Source of the DNA: Clostridiales bacterium
GTDB taxonomy: Bacteria; Bacillota; Clostridia; Oscillospirales; Oscillospiraceae
Assembly: GCA_022775085.1 (NCBI GenBank)
Contig: JALFJQ010000064.1
Span: 42,146 to 106,145, forward strand
Length of the DNA stretch: 64,000 nt
Direction of reading: 5' to 3'
Each line of letters starts with the position of its first letter. The first letter of the stretch is position 1. Shown piece by piece: positions 16,533 to 25,059 of the stretch. Made by a program: the position numbers and the translations under genes. Below the pieces are notes generated by a model, which did no database searches, had not been told where the DNA came from, and saw only the letters and a list, made by a program, of their open reading frames with translations.

Positions 16533-17702
16533 TTAAGCGTGGTCCTCCAGCCACCGCTTGGCGCAGTGGGTCAGGAAGGCGGCGCCGTTGGGGCACACGT
16601 CCTCGTTGAACATGGCCTTGGGATTGTGGGCGGGATAGTCTCCCCGCTCGTCCGGATACCCGGAGGACAGGTAGATAAAGGAACTGGGCACCTTCTCCGC
16701 CACGATGGAGAAATCCTCGGAAGCACTGGCGGTGATGCCGGGATAAAAGGTGAGGTTCGGCACCGGCAGCTCCTTCATGTAGCCGATGATGGATTCCACA
16801 AGGTCATGGTCGCAGATCAGGGGCGGCACCTGAGAGATCCACTCAATAGACACCGTGCCGCCATAGACAGCGGCGGTCTTTTCGGATACCTCTTTGATGC
16901 GGCGCACCAGCTTGTCCCGGGACTCCCGGTTGTTGGTCCGCAGAGTGCCCTGCAACACCGCCTCGTCAGGAATGATGTTGGGGGCAGATCCGGCACTGAA
17001 CTGGCCGATGGTCAGCACGCAGGCATGGGTGGGGTCGGCTTCCCGGGCGATCAGCTCCTGCAATGCCAAATGAATGTGAACGCCGATGTTGATTGGATCC
17101 ACGGCGGTGTGGGGGTAAGCACCGTGGCCGCCCTGACCGTGGATGGTGATACGGAAGCCGTCTACGGAGAACATGGTGGTGCCGGTGCTGTTGTACATTA
17201 CCATGCCCACAGGCATTTTCCCGGGAGAGACGTGGAAGGCGATGGCAGCGTCCACACCCTCCAGAATGCCGTTGGCAATCATATCCCGGCTGCCCTCAAA
17301 GGTCTCCTCGGCGGGCTGGAACATGAAACGGACGGTGCCTTTCAGCGCACCTTCCTGCAGCTTGAGCATTTTCGCGGCGGTCAGCAGCATGGCGGCATGG
17401 AAGTCGTGGCCGCAGGTGTGGGCCTCTGTGCCGGTGGGGCAGGCGAAGGGCTCCCCACTGAGTTCCGGCATGGGCAGGGCGTCCATATCCGCCCGCAGCA
17501 GCAGGGTTTTTCCGCCGGAGCCGATCTGGGCGGTGACGCCGTGTCCGCACTTTTGGGGCTGCAGCCCGGCTTTCGTCAGTTCCTGCATCACATAGTCAAC
17601 GGCTTTTGGCATTTCCAGCCCAACTTCGGCGTTTTGGTGGAAATAGCGGCGGTGGGCGATGGTTTCTTCTTTCAGCCCCAGGGCAAGTTCATAATCATTC
17701 AC
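16533..17702 (-). CDS. M20 family amidohydrolase (hippurate/N-acyl-amino-acid hydrolase type)
   Basis: Cytosolic metal-dependent amidohydrolase, 389 residues, of the M20D group that removes acyl groups from amino acids, indole conjugates or peptides. Metal ligands are visible: LLRADMDALPM, EAHTCGHDFHAAMLL (Cys and His) and FQPAEETFEGSRDM, with the dimerisation domain (about 185-300, HGQGGHGAYPHTAVDP). The distal His is in ASASEDFSIV and PAHNPKAMFNED. The real substrate cannot be told. ATG with AGGAGG upstream. The promoter is at 17772-17744. Confidence 0.92.
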   Translation of the reverse strand: MNDYELALGLKEETIAHRRYFHQNAEVGLEMPKAVDYVMQELTKAGLQPQKCGHGVTAQIGSGGKTLLLRADMDALPMPELSGEPFACPTGTEAHTCGHDFHAAMLLTAAKMLKLQEGALKGTVRFMFQPAEETFEGSRDMIANGILEGVDAAIAFHVSPGKMPVGMVMYNSTGTTMFSVDGFRITIHGQGGHGAYPHTAVDPINIGVHIHLALQELIAREADPTHACVLTIGQFSAGSAPNIIPDEAVLQGTLRTNNRESRDKLVRRIKEVSEKTAAVYGGTVSIEWISQVPPLICDHDLVESIIGYMKELPVPNLTFYPGITASASEDFSIVAEKVPSSFIYLSSGYPDERGDYPAHNPKAMFNEDVCPNGAAFLTHCAKRWLEDHA

Positions 17703-17743
17703 GCAAAATACCTCCTGCTTTCATGGGCACTTCTCTGACACCC

Positions 17744-17772
17744 AGAATACACAGTTTTTGACAATAAGTCAA
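17744..17772 (-). promoter_or_regulatory. Promoter of the M20 gene, with inverted repeat
   Basis: Minus strand TTGACT (17772-17767), 17-base spacer, TATTCT (17749-17744). A TTGAC-AATAA-GTCAA inverted repeat at 17758-17772 covers the -35 and may be an operator. Confidence 0.6.
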
Positions 17773-17774
17773 GG

Positions 17775-17993
17775 AATTATGACAGAATTGATAAAACGGT
17801 AAGGATTCCTTAAAAAACTGTACACAATTTGTTTTGGCATCGTTTATATTTCCGCAATAAACGCGGTTTATTCTATCATCATGAAGGGCGGCGGAAGCCG
17901 TGAGCCGCCTGCCTTTCATTCGTACAGACCCTCTTTTCTACCTCTCTTCTTTCCAAATGGAAAAGCCCGCCGCGTTTGACGCGGCGGGCTTTT
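17775..17993. other. Non-coding interval ending in a strong hairpin
   Basis: Between the M20 promoter and trkA there is no credible reading frame. The interval holds a hairpin GGCGGC...GCCGCC at about 17888-17909 and, at 17961-17993, a perfect stem of AAAAGCCCGCCGC/GCGGCGGGCTTTT, terminator-like on both strands. Either a small untranslated transcript ends here or the hairpin insulates trkA. I could not match it to a known RNA family; it does not resemble the c-di-AMP riboswitch often found before potassium transporters. Confidence 0.45.
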
Positions 17994-18023
17994 CTCGGCT
18001 TGCGGGATTTCTTGAAGAAATGG

Positions 18024-18052
18024 TTGTTTTCTGCATCATTCAATGATACAAT
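18024..18052 (+). promoter_or_regulatory. Promoter of trkAH
   Basis: TTGTTT, 17-base spacer, TACAAT, 37 bases before the trkA ATG. Confidence 0.65.
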
Positions 18053-18089
18053 AGAAAAAATATGGAAAAGCTTGAATTCGGGGGTTGCT

Positions 18090-19448
18090 ATGAATATCAT
18101 CATTGCCGGCAACGGAAAAGTGGGAGCCACGCTGACGCGGCTGCTGTCTGCCGAAGGCCACGACATCACATTGATCGATACCGATGCCCAAGTATTGGAG
18201 GAATCACTGGAACAATATGATGTGATGGCAATCTCCGGAAACTGCGCGTCCATGCGCATCCTCCGGCAGGCTGGGGTACAGGACGCGGAACTGCTGATCG
18301 CGGCAACGGACGCGGATGCCATCAATCTGCTGTGCTGTACCACGGCGCACTGCCTGAATCCGAAGCTGCACACCATTGCCAGAATCCGGGATCCGGAATA
18401 CACCGAGCAGATCTATACCATGAAGGATGTATTTGGCCTGTCCATGACCATCAATCCGGAGAACCAGGCGGCACAGGAAATCGCCCATCTGCTGCAGTAT
18501 CCCGGCTTTCTGAAGCGGGACACCTTTGCCAAGGGCCGCACGGAGATCGTGGAACTGCGGGTTGATGCTTCCAGCAAGCTGTGCAATGTTGCGCTGAGCG
18601 ATATGAACAGCGTCGCAAATTGCCGGGTGCTGGTATGCGCCGTTCTGCGAAACGGGACGGCCATCGCGCCAAAAGGAAACTTCGTCCTGCGGGAAGGGGA
18701 CCGTATCTTTGTAACGGCTCCCGCCCAGAATCTGACGACACTGCTGCGCAGCCTTGGCATTATCACACGCCGGGTCCGTCGGGTCATGCTCTGCGGCGGT
18801 GGACGGGTCAGCTTCTATCTGGCAGCCATGCTGGACCGGCACGGGATCGCCGTCCAGCTGATTGAGAAGAACTATGCCCGCTGTCAGGAGCTTTCCGCTC
18901 TGCTTCCGGGTGTCACCGTGATCCACGGCGACAGCACGGATCATCTGCTGCTGGAAAGCGAAGGCTTGTCCAAGGTGGATGCGCTGGTGAGCCTCACCGG
19001 CATTGACGAGCTGAATATGATCATCTCTCTGTACGCCCAGAGCCGAGGAGTGCCTCAGGTAATCACAAAGCTGGGCCGTATGGAGAATCATGCCATCATT
19101 GATGCTCTGGCTTTGGGAAGTGTGGTCTGTCCCAAGGAGCTGTGCTGCAACAACATCGCACGGTATGTGCGGGCGATGCAGAACCAGACCGGCGCGGCGG
19201 TAAGTGTGCACATGATCGCCCACGGACAGGCGGAAGCCGTGGAATTTCAGGTCGATGAAACGACGAAGCACTGTGACACGCCGCTGAAGGAGCTCAGGCT
19301 CAAGGACAATGTACTGCTGGTCAGTATCACCCACGGATTCCGTACGGAGATCCCCAGCGGTGATTCCTCCTTCACGCGGGGAGACACCATTGTGGTGGTC
19401 ACCAGCGGGCAGGGGACGCTGCGCCAGCTGAACGATATTTTCGCGTGA
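18090..19448 (+). CDS. trkA: Trk potassium uptake regulatory protein TrkA
   Basis: Cytosolic NAD(H)-binding gating subunit of the Trk potassium uptake system. 452 residues with a duplicated RCK arrangement: first Rossmann domain at 1-120 (NIIIAGNGKVGATLTRLL, LIDTDAQ), RCK_C at about 140-220, second Rossmann at about 230-345 (RVMLCGGGRVSFYLAAML, HGDSTDHLLLESEG), second RCK_C to the end. ATG at 18090. Ten bases before trkH, so the channel and its regulator are made together. Confidence 0.95.
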   Translation: MNIIIAGNGKVGATLTRLLSAEGHDITLIDTDAQVLEESLEQYDVMAISGNCASMRILRQAGVQDAELLIAATDADAINLLCCTTAHCLNPKLHTIARIRDPEYTEQIYTMKDVFGLSMTINPENQAAQEIAHLLQYPGFLKRDTFAKGRTEIVELRVDASSKLCNVALSDMNSVANCRVLVCAVLRNGTAIAPKGNFVLREGDRIFVTAPAQNLTTLLRSLGIITRRVRRVMLCGGGRVSFYLAAMLDRHGIAVQLIEKNYARCQELSALLPGVTVIHGDSTDHLLLESEGLSKVDALVSLTGIDELNMIISLYAQSRGVPQVITKLGRMENHAIIDALALGSVVCPKELCCNNIARYVRAMQNQTGAAVSVHMIAHGQAEAVEFQVDETTKHCDTPLKELRLKDNVLLVSITHGFRTEIPSGDSSFTRGDTIVVVTSGQGTLRQLNDIFA

Positions 19449-19458
19449 AGGGTTTGCC

Positions 19459-20913
19459 ATGAATTATAAAATGATGGGGCGTTTTGTCGCCCAGATCCTG
19501 ACCATCGGCGCGGTGTTTATGTTGCCGGCGCTGATGCTCAGCCTGTACTACCGGGAGGACCGGGCCGTATACGGCTTTTTGCTCACGTTGGGTATCTTTG
19601 CTGTGGTGATCGGACTGCTGCAGCTGACCTGCCGCAGCGCCCCAAGCGCGTTTTATGCCCGGGAGGGATTGGTCTGCGTGGGTGTCAGCTGGATCGTGCT
19701 GAGCCTGCTGAGCTGCCTGCCTTTTTATTTTTCCGGAGAAATCCCCAAATTCATCGACGCTTTTTTTGAGATCGTGTCCGGTTTTACCACCACGGGCGCG
19801 TCCATCCTGCCGGAGGTGGAGTCCCTTTCCTGGGGGATCCTGTACTGGCGCAGCTTCAGCCACTGGCTGGGCGGCATGGGCGTGCTGGTGTTTTTGCTGG
19901 CCTTCGCGCCGAGCGGCGGCAAGGGGCAGGGCTTCACCATGCATCTTCTCCGGGCAGAAAGCCCGGGCCCCAACGTTGGGAAACTGGTGCCCAAAATGCG
20001 GAAAACCGCGGTGATTCTGTATCTGCTGTACCTGATTCTGACCGTTCTCAATATTATTTTCCTGGTCATTGGAAAGATGCCCCTGCTGGAAGCGGTCTGT
20101 ACCGCCTTCGGTACCGCCGGTACCGGCGGCTTCGGCATCAAGAATGACTCCCTTGCCAGCTATTCTCCCTATATTCAGAATGTGACTACGGTGTTTATGG
20201 CACTGTTTGGCGTGAACTTCAGCTGCTACTATCTTTTGATGCTGGGCAATTTCAAAAGCGTATTCAAGGATGAGGAGCTGCGTCTGTACGTGGGAATCAT
20301 GCTGGGCAGCATTCTGCTCATCACCCTGAATCTGCGGGGGTTCTATTCCACGATCGGCGAGACCATCCGTCACGCGGCGTTCCAGGTTTCCTCCATTATG
20401 ACGACTACGGGTTTTGCCACTGCGGATTTTGGACAGTGGCCCGCCTTTTCCCAGACCTTGCTGTTGCTGCTTATGGTCATCGGCGCCTGTGCCGGTTCTA
20501 CCGGCGGCGGTCTGAAATGCGCCCGCGCACTGCTGCTGTTCAAGATTCTGCGGCGCAATATCCATCAGGTGCTTCACCACCGCCGGGTCCAGTCCATCCG
20601 TATTAACGATCAGGTGATGGATGAGAAGGTACTGGACGGAGCCAATGCCTACCTGTCCGCGTATATGATCATTCTGCTTCTGAGCTTTCTGGTCATCTCC
20701 CTGGACGGCTTCTCCGTGGGCACGAATTTCAGCGCGGTGCTGGCCTGCTTCAATAACATCGGCCCCGGCCTGGAAGCGGTCGGTCCCACCTGTAACTATG
20801 CCGGCTACAGTGTTTTGTCCAAACTGGTTTTGATTTTGGATATGATGGCGGGCAGACTGGAGATTTTCCCTATTCTGGTTCTGTTCACCCGCAGTACATG
20901 GAAGCAGCATTGA
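19459..20913 (+). CDS. trkH: Trk potassium uptake channel TrkH
   Basis: Membrane subunit of the Trk/Ktr-type potassium uptake system, 484 residues with about ten hydrophobic helices in four pore repeats. The selectivity-filter regions are visible: SGFTTTGASIL, TAFGTAGTGGFGI, SSIMTTTGFATADF and LACFNNIGPGLEAVG. Also characteristic is WRSFSHWLGGMGVLVF. Follows trkA by ten bases. No terminator is obvious after it; the repeat element at 20946 begins 33 bases downstream. Confidence 0.95.
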   Translation: MNYKMMGRFVAQILTIGAVFMLPALMLSLYYREDRAVYGFLLTLGIFAVVIGLLQLTCRSAPSAFYAREGLVCVGVSWIVLSLLSCLPFYFSGEIPKFIDAFFEIVSGFTTTGASILPEVESLSWGILYWRSFSHWLGGMGVLVFLLAFAPSGGKGQGFTMHLLRAESPGPNVGKLVPKMRKTAVILYLLYLILTVLNIIFLVIGKMPLLEAVCTAFGTAGTGGFGIKNDSLASYSPYIQNVTTVFMALFGVNFSCYYLLMLGNFKSVFKDEELRLYVGIMLGSILLITLNLRGFYSTIGETIRHAAFQVSSIMTTTGFATADFGQWPAFSQTLLLLLMVIGACAGSTGGGLKCARALLLFKILRRNIHQVLHHRRVQSIRINDQVMDEKVLDGANAYLSAYMIILLLSFLVISLDGFSVGTNFSAVLACFNNIGPGLEAVGPTCNYAGYSVLSKLVLILDMMAGRLEIFPILVLFTRSTWKQH

Positions 20914-20945
20914 AAATACGGCGGGGATGTCCTACGATCTTTCCT

Positions 20946-21040
20946 TAAGGCAACACCGGATATTGCGTCTGCGAATCTCGGCGGAACTGGTGCAAAATCT
21001 CTCGCTGAGCTTCCTTGCCGAATTATGCGGTGAAGCCTTA
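20946..21040. repeat. Palindromic dispersed repeat, copy B (95 bases)
   Basis: Terminal inverted repeats TAAGGCAACACCG and CGGTGAAGCCTTA bound a 95-base element with no coding capacity. It shares ends and inner words (GAGCTT, TTGCC, ATTATGCGGTGA) with 2875-2923. The size, symmetric ends and two copies in the window point to a MITE-like family. It sits 45 bases before the M29 gene and could carry or disturb its promoter. Confidence 0.65.
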
Positions 21041-21085
21041 CAATCTGCTGCCATAATGAAAGCATAAAACAAAGGAGTAATAACA

Positions 21086-22309
21086 ATGAAAAAGACTGTT
21101 TTGCGGGAATACGCCAAGCTGATCGTCCGCTGCGGCGTCAATGTCCAGAAGGGGCAGGAGGTCATGATCCATGCCGGGCTGGACCAGCCGGAGTTTGTTC
21201 AGATGGTGGTGGAGGAAGCCTACAAAGCCAAGGCGAAAAAGGTCATCGTGGAGTGGTCCTATCAGCCACTGGAAAAGCTGGCTGTCCGTTATCAAAACCT
21301 GAAAACCCTGGGCACCGTGGAAGAATGGGAGAAGGCCCGTCAGGAGCACTTCTGTGAGGCCTTGCCCTGTCGTATTTATTTGGAATCCGACGATCCCGAC
21401 GGCCTGAAGGGCGTGAATATGGAGAAGGCAGCCAAGGCCCGCCAGATGCGCTACCCCATCATCAAGCCCTACCGTGACCGCCGGGAGAACCGGGACCAGT
21501 GGTGCATTGCCGCCGTGCCCGGAGAAGCGTGGGCCAAAAAGGTGTTCCCCGGAATGCGCGCCAGTACGGCCGTGGAGAAGCTGTGGGAGGCCATCCTCTT
21601 TACCTCCCGTGTCACCGACGATCCTATCGCCGCCTGGGAAGCCCACAATGCCGACCTGAAGGCCCGCTGTGATTATCTCAACAGCCTGCACATTCAGAGT
21701 CTGCACTATACCGCCGAAAACGGTACCGACCTGACCGTGGGTATGATTCCCGAGGCTCACTGGCGCGGCGGCAGAGACACCAGTTTGCAGGGGATCTCCT
21801 TCAATCCCAACATCCCCTCCGAGGAGTGCTTCATCTCCCCGAAAAGGGGCTGTGCTGAGGGTATCGTCTATGCGACCAAGCCCCTGAGCTATGAGGGTCA
21901 GCTTATTGAGAACTTCTCCATCCGCTTTGAAAACGGCAAAGCCGTGGAAGCCAAGGCGGAGAAAGGGGAGGAGTTGCTGAACACCATGATTTCCATGGAT
22001 GAGGGTGCGGCATACCTCGGCGAGTGCGCGCTGGTCCCGCAGAAAAGCCCCATCGCCGAAAGCGGCCTGCTGTTCTACAATACGCTGTTCGATGAAAACG
22101 CCGCCTGCCATCTGGCTCTGGGCTTCGGCTTTGTGGACACCATCTCTGACTTCCAGAATCGGACGCTGGAGGAGTGCCGTGCTCTGGGTGTCAACGATTC
22201 CATGAACCACGAGGATTTTATGATCGGCTGCGACAGTATGAATATCGACGCCATCTGCGAAGACGGCCGGGTGGTGCCTGTGTTCCGGGCCGGCAACTGG
22301 GCATTCTAA
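21086..22309 (+). CDS. M29 family aminopeptidase
   Basis: Cytosolic metallo-aminopeptidase of the AmpS/PepS/aminopeptidase T family, 407 residues, which removes N-terminal residues from peptides. Family features: REYAKLIVRCGVNVQKGQEV at the N-terminus, the metal-binding region around SEECFISPKRGCAEGIVYAT, GAAYLGECALVP, and the C-terminal HLALGFGF, NHEDFMIGCDSMNIDA. Start ATG is preceded by AAAGGAG. No operon partner: repeat elements lie on both sides. Confidence 0.92.
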   Translation: MKKTVLREYAKLIVRCGVNVQKGQEVMIHAGLDQPEFVQMVVEEAYKAKAKKVIVEWSYQPLEKLAVRYQNLKTLGTVEEWEKARQEHFCEALPCRIYLESDDPDGLKGVNMEKAAKARQMRYPIIKPYRDRRENRDQWCIAAVPGEAWAKKVFPGMRASTAVEKLWEAILFTSRVTDDPIAAWEAHNADLKARCDYLNSLHIQSLHYTAENGTDLTVGMIPEAHWRGGRDTSLQGISFNPNIPSEECFISPKRGCAEGIVYATKPLSYEGQLIENFSIRFENGKAVEAKAEKGEELLNTMISMDEGAAYLGECALVPQKSPIAESGLLFYNTLFDENAACHLALGFGFVDTISDFQNRTLEECRALGVNDSMNHEDFMIGCDSMNIDAICEDGRVVPVFRAGNWAF

Positions 22310-22472
22310 GCAACCTCTAAACCATTCGATTTCGGCTGAACAGCGAATCTTTTGTCCCAGTCGTGCAGTTTGAAAAACAGGAAATACACAAAGTATTCCT
22401 CTGTTTTCCAAACTTTCCCCTGTGCCAAAATCTTCTGATGCCAGCGCTCACCTCATTATTCAGAGGCTCCCT
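22310..22472. repeat. Long imperfect hairpin element (about 160 bases)
   Basis: The left arm (from CAACCTCTAAACC, through AATCTTTTG and GTTTGAAAAACAGG) and right arm (CCTCTGTTTTCCAAAC, through CAAAATCTTC and ending TTCAGAGGCTCCCT) are complementary along almost their whole length, closing on GGAAATAC-ACAAA-GTATTCC at 22380-22399. It begins directly at the M29 stop codon. It has no coding capacity. It may act as a terminator-like or RNase-processing structure, or be a mobile palindromic element. Confidence 0.65.
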
Positions 22473-22504
22473 GACAACTTTTTTCAAAAAACTGAAAATA
22501 ATGC

Positions 22505-22533
22505 TTGCATTCTTTGCGCATTTGTGATATTAT
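22505..22533 (+). promoter_or_regulatory. Promoter of rpmE
   Basis: TTGCAT, 17-base spacer, TATTAT. The leader holds a small hairpin AGGGCA...TGCCCT at 22557-22572 just before the ribosome binding site, possibly an autoregulatory L31 leader. Confidence 0.65.
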
Positions 22534-22599
22534 ATCCGGGCGATTGAAGATTGCTGAGGGCATCTATGCCCTTTAACTGATACGAAAGAGGTGAACGAA

Positions 22600-22800
22600 A
22601 TGAAGGAAGGTATCCATCCCAAGTACGAACAGACCACCATCCGCTGTGCCTGCGGCAATGTCTTTACCACTGGTTCTACCAAGAAGGACATTCGTGTTGA
22701 GATCTGCTCCAAGTGCCACCCTTTCTATACCGGCAAGCAGAAGCTGGTTGACACCGGTGGACGTGTTGATCGCTTCAACAAGCGTTTTGGCCTGAAGTAA
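22600..22800 (+). CDS. rpmE: 50S ribosomal protein L31
   Basis: Ribosomal protein L31 of the large subunit, 66 residues. It keeps the zinc-binding cysteines (RCACGNVF and CSKCHPFY), so it is the C+ form, not the zinc-independent paralogue. Typical ends: [10 protein letters not shown] and [13 protein letters not shown] at 22600 has AGAGGTG before it. Monocistronic, with its own promoter and terminator. Confidence 0.97.
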   Translation: MKEGIHPKYEQTTIRCACGNVFTTGSTKKDIRVEICSKCHPFYTGKQKLVDTGGRVDRFNKRFGLK

Positions 22801-22807
22801 GAGCAGA

Positions 22808-22846
22808 AAATTCCGCACTACGGACTTATCGTGGTGCGGATTTTTT
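22808..22846 (+). terminator. Terminator of rpmE
   Basis: Arms AATTCCGCACTACG and CGTGGTGCGGATT followed by TTTTTTGTTTT. Confidence 0.88.
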
Positions 22847-22866
22847 GTTTTCTCTGCGAAAAAGAG

Positions 22867-22896
22867 TTGTCCGCCCGGTGCTTTGTGTGGTATACT
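22867..22896 (+). promoter_or_regulatory. Promoter of hflX
   Basis: TTGTCC, 18-base spacer, TATACT, 27 bases before the hflX ATG. Confidence 0.6.
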
Positions 22897-22923
22897 AAAA
22901 AATAATGTATCTTTGGAGGTACT

Positions 22924-24192
22924 ATGGAATCGAATTTTGACGAAAAAGTACAGGAGCGGGCAGTGTTGGTGGGCCTGAACGCCGACTGCTTCACGGCGGA
23001 GCAAACTGCTACCGCGGAATCCCTGGAAGAATTGGAAGATCTGCTGGAGACTGCCGGCGGCTTTTGTACCGGCAAGGTACTGCAAAACCGCCATACCCCG
23101 GACTCCCACAGCTTTATCGGCGAGGGCAAGGCGCAGGAGGTACGAATGCTGGTGGAGGCCACCGCGTCCACCATGGTGATTTTCGACAACGAGCTGTCTC
23201 CCGGCAATATTCGCGCCCTGGAAGAGATCATCGGCGTGACGGTGCTGGACAGAAGTGCCCTGATTCTGGACATCTTTGCCCAGCGGGCCAAGACGAAAGA
23301 GGGCCGTCTGCAGGTGGAGCTGGCTCAGTACAAGTATCTTTTGCCCCGGCTGTCCGGCATGGGCGTGAGCCTTTCCCGACAGGGGGGCGGCATCGGCACC
23401 CGAGGACCCGGCGAAACCAAGCTGGAAACTGACCGCCGTCACATCCGGGAACGGATTGCCCGGCTGGAGGACGAGCTGGAACAGGTTCGCAAGGTTCGCG
23501 CCGTCCAGCGGGAGCGGCGGATGAAGAACGCCATTCCCGTGGTCGCCATCGTGGGCTATACAAACGCGGGTAAGTCCACCCTTTTGAACAAGCTGACGGG
23601 CGCCGGTATCCCCGCCAACAACCGGCTGTTTGACACCCTGGATACCACCTCCCGGCAGCTGACGGTTTCTGACAATCTGGATGTGATTCTGTCTGACACC
23701 GTTGGCTTCATCGCCAAGCTTCCTCACCATCTGGTAAACGCTTTCCACGCAACTCTGGAAGAGCTGGAATACGCCGACCTGCTGCTGCACGTAATCGATG
23801 TGTCCGACCCCAATCTGGAAGAGCACGCGGCGGTGGTGGACAGGCTGATCGCCCAGCTGGCAAAGCCGGATACGCCCGTTCTGCGGTGCTATAACAAGGC
23901 TGACCTTGTCTATTCCGAAGATATTCCCATGGGCAAGGACTGCGTTTCCATTTCCGCAAAGAAGGGCAAGAACATGGACGGCCTTTTGAAGGCCATTGAG
24001 GAAGCACTGGGCCATTCCCGGCACCACGTGATTCTCCGCTTCCCTTATTCCAAGGGCGGCATGGTGGAGACCCTCCATGACAACGCGCAGGTGAAGAGTG
24101 TGGAGTACACCGGAGAAGGCATTGAAGTCGAAGCGGTTCTGGATGCCATCCTTTTGGGACGGCTCCGTGAGTACGTTGTGAAGGAGTGCTGA
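22924..24192 (+). CDS. hflX: GTPase HflX
   Basis: Ribosome-associated GTPase that splits stalled or heat-damaged ribosomes. 422 residues: N-terminal HflX domain (about 1-170, SHSFIGEGKAQEV), the Gly-rich linker GGGIGTRGPGETKLE, a coiled segment, then the G domain with GYTNAGKST (G1), DTVGF (G3) and NKAD (G4), and a C-terminal extension. Ends five bases before the IMPACT-family gene. TTTGGAGG upstream of the ATG. Confidence 0.96.
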   Translation: MESNFDEKVQERAVLVGLNADCFTAEQTATAESLEELEDLLETAGGFCTGKVLQNRHTPDSHSFIGEGKAQEVRMLVEATASTMVIFDNELSPGNIRALEEIIGVTVLDRSALILDIFAQRAKTKEGRLQVELAQYKYLLPRLSGMGVSLSRQGGGIGTRGPGETKLETDRRHIRERIARLEDELEQVRKVRAVQRERRMKNAIPVVAIVGYTNAGKSTLLNKLTGAGIPANNRLFDTLDTTSRQLTVSDNLDVILSDTVGFIAKLPHHLVNAFHATLEELEYADLLLHVIDVSDPNLEEHAAVVDRLIAQLAKPDTPVLRCYNKADLVYSEDIPMGKDCVSISAKKGKNMDGLLKAIEEALGHSRHHVILRFPYSKGGMVETLHDNAQVKSVEYTGEGIEVEAVLDAILLGRLREYVVKEC

Positions 24193-24196
24193 AGGC

Positions 24197-24829
24197 GTGG
24201 ACGAGTACCTTGTCCCCACCCGGTTCGGGAAAGCGGAGTTCATCGAAAAAAAGTCCCGCTTTATCGGCAGAATCTGGCCTGTGGAAACCGAAGAGGAGGC
24301 CCTTGCCCGGATTCAGGAGATGAAAAAGCAGCACTATGACGCCACCCACAACTGCTGGGCCTATATCATCCGGGACGGTGCCGTGCGGTTTTCTGACGAT
24401 GGGGAACCCGGCGGCACGGCGGGTATGCCCATGCTGCAGGTTTTGCAGCGGGAGGGATTATATAATGTGGTGTGCGTGGTCACCCGGTACTTCGGCGGCA
24501 TTCTGCTGGGGGCCGGGGGACTGGTACGGGCTTATACCAAGGGTGCGAAAATTGCCGTAGACGCGGCGGGCAAATCCATGAAGCGGGTGTGGACGGTGCT
24601 GTACGTGCCCTGCCCCTACAATTTTTACGAGCGGGTAAAGCTGGAAGCGGAGGCCTTCGGCGGCATCATCCGCGGCACCGATTTTGGGGCGGAGGTGGAG
24701 CTGGAACTGCTGTTCCCCGAAGCCCAGGCACAAAATTTTCTTGACAGGCTGACGGATATGACCTCCGGGACCGTGGAGGGCATGGAGGTCGGTCAGGAAT
24801 ACCGGGCCTTTGCGGCCAGTGGCCGCTGA
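24197..24829 (+). CDS. YigZ/IMPACT family protein
   Basis: YigZ-type protein of 210 residues: N-terminal UPF0029/Impact domain (about 1-125, KKSRFIGRIWPVET, HNCWAYIIRDG, SDDGEPGGTAGMP, VVTRYFGGILLGAGGLVRAY) and a C-terminal DUF1949 ferredoxin-like domain (about 140-205). Eukaryotic IMPACT regulates Gcn2; the bacterial role is unsettled. Start GTG at 24197, five bases after hflX, with AAGGAGTGCTGAAG upstream. Likely cotranscribed with hflX. Confidence 0.9.
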   Translation: MDEYLVPTRFGKAEFIEKKSRFIGRIWPVETEEEALARIQEMKKQHYDATHNCWAYIIRDGAVRFSDDGEPGGTAGMPMLQVLQREGLYNVVCVVTRYFGGILLGAGGLVRAYTKGAKIAVDAAGKSMKRVWTVLYVPCPYNFYERVKLEAEAFGGIIRGTDFGAEVELELLFPEAQAQNFLDRLTDMTSGTVEGMEVGQEYRAFAASGR

Positions 24830-24927
24830 CAATGCGTCACGAACGCTGAGCGGTTGACGAACATCCTTTGGGTCCCTCGACCGGGACTGATCGGGAAATT
24901 GAAATTCCGCTGTGATGATGAAAAATC

Positions 24928-24973
24928 ATGTCATTGCGAGGAGGGCAAAGCCCGACGTGGCAATCCGTCCTCC
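24928..24973. repeat. Dispersed palindromic repeat of the TGTCATTGCGAGGAG type
   Basis: Begins TGTCATTGCGAGGAGGGC and returns through GCCC, GACGTGGCAATCCG and TCCTCC, forming a partial palindrome. This word pattern is a widespread intergenic repeat of bacteria (from general knowledge). The hairpin at 5567-5611 shares TGTCATTGC. The rest of the 24830-25059 interval shows no gene. Confidence 0.6.
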
Positions 24974-25059
24974 TAATTGGAAAGCTTCGTTATCAGAGTG
25001 CGAAAAGGGATTCTGTTCGGCATAAGAAGAACTCTTCAATTATGTGTGGGGGTGTTACT

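Noticed and set aside
17775..18089. c-di-AMP (ydaO-type) riboswitch before trkAH
   Set aside because: The conserved ydaO words are not present; only GC-rich hairpins are.
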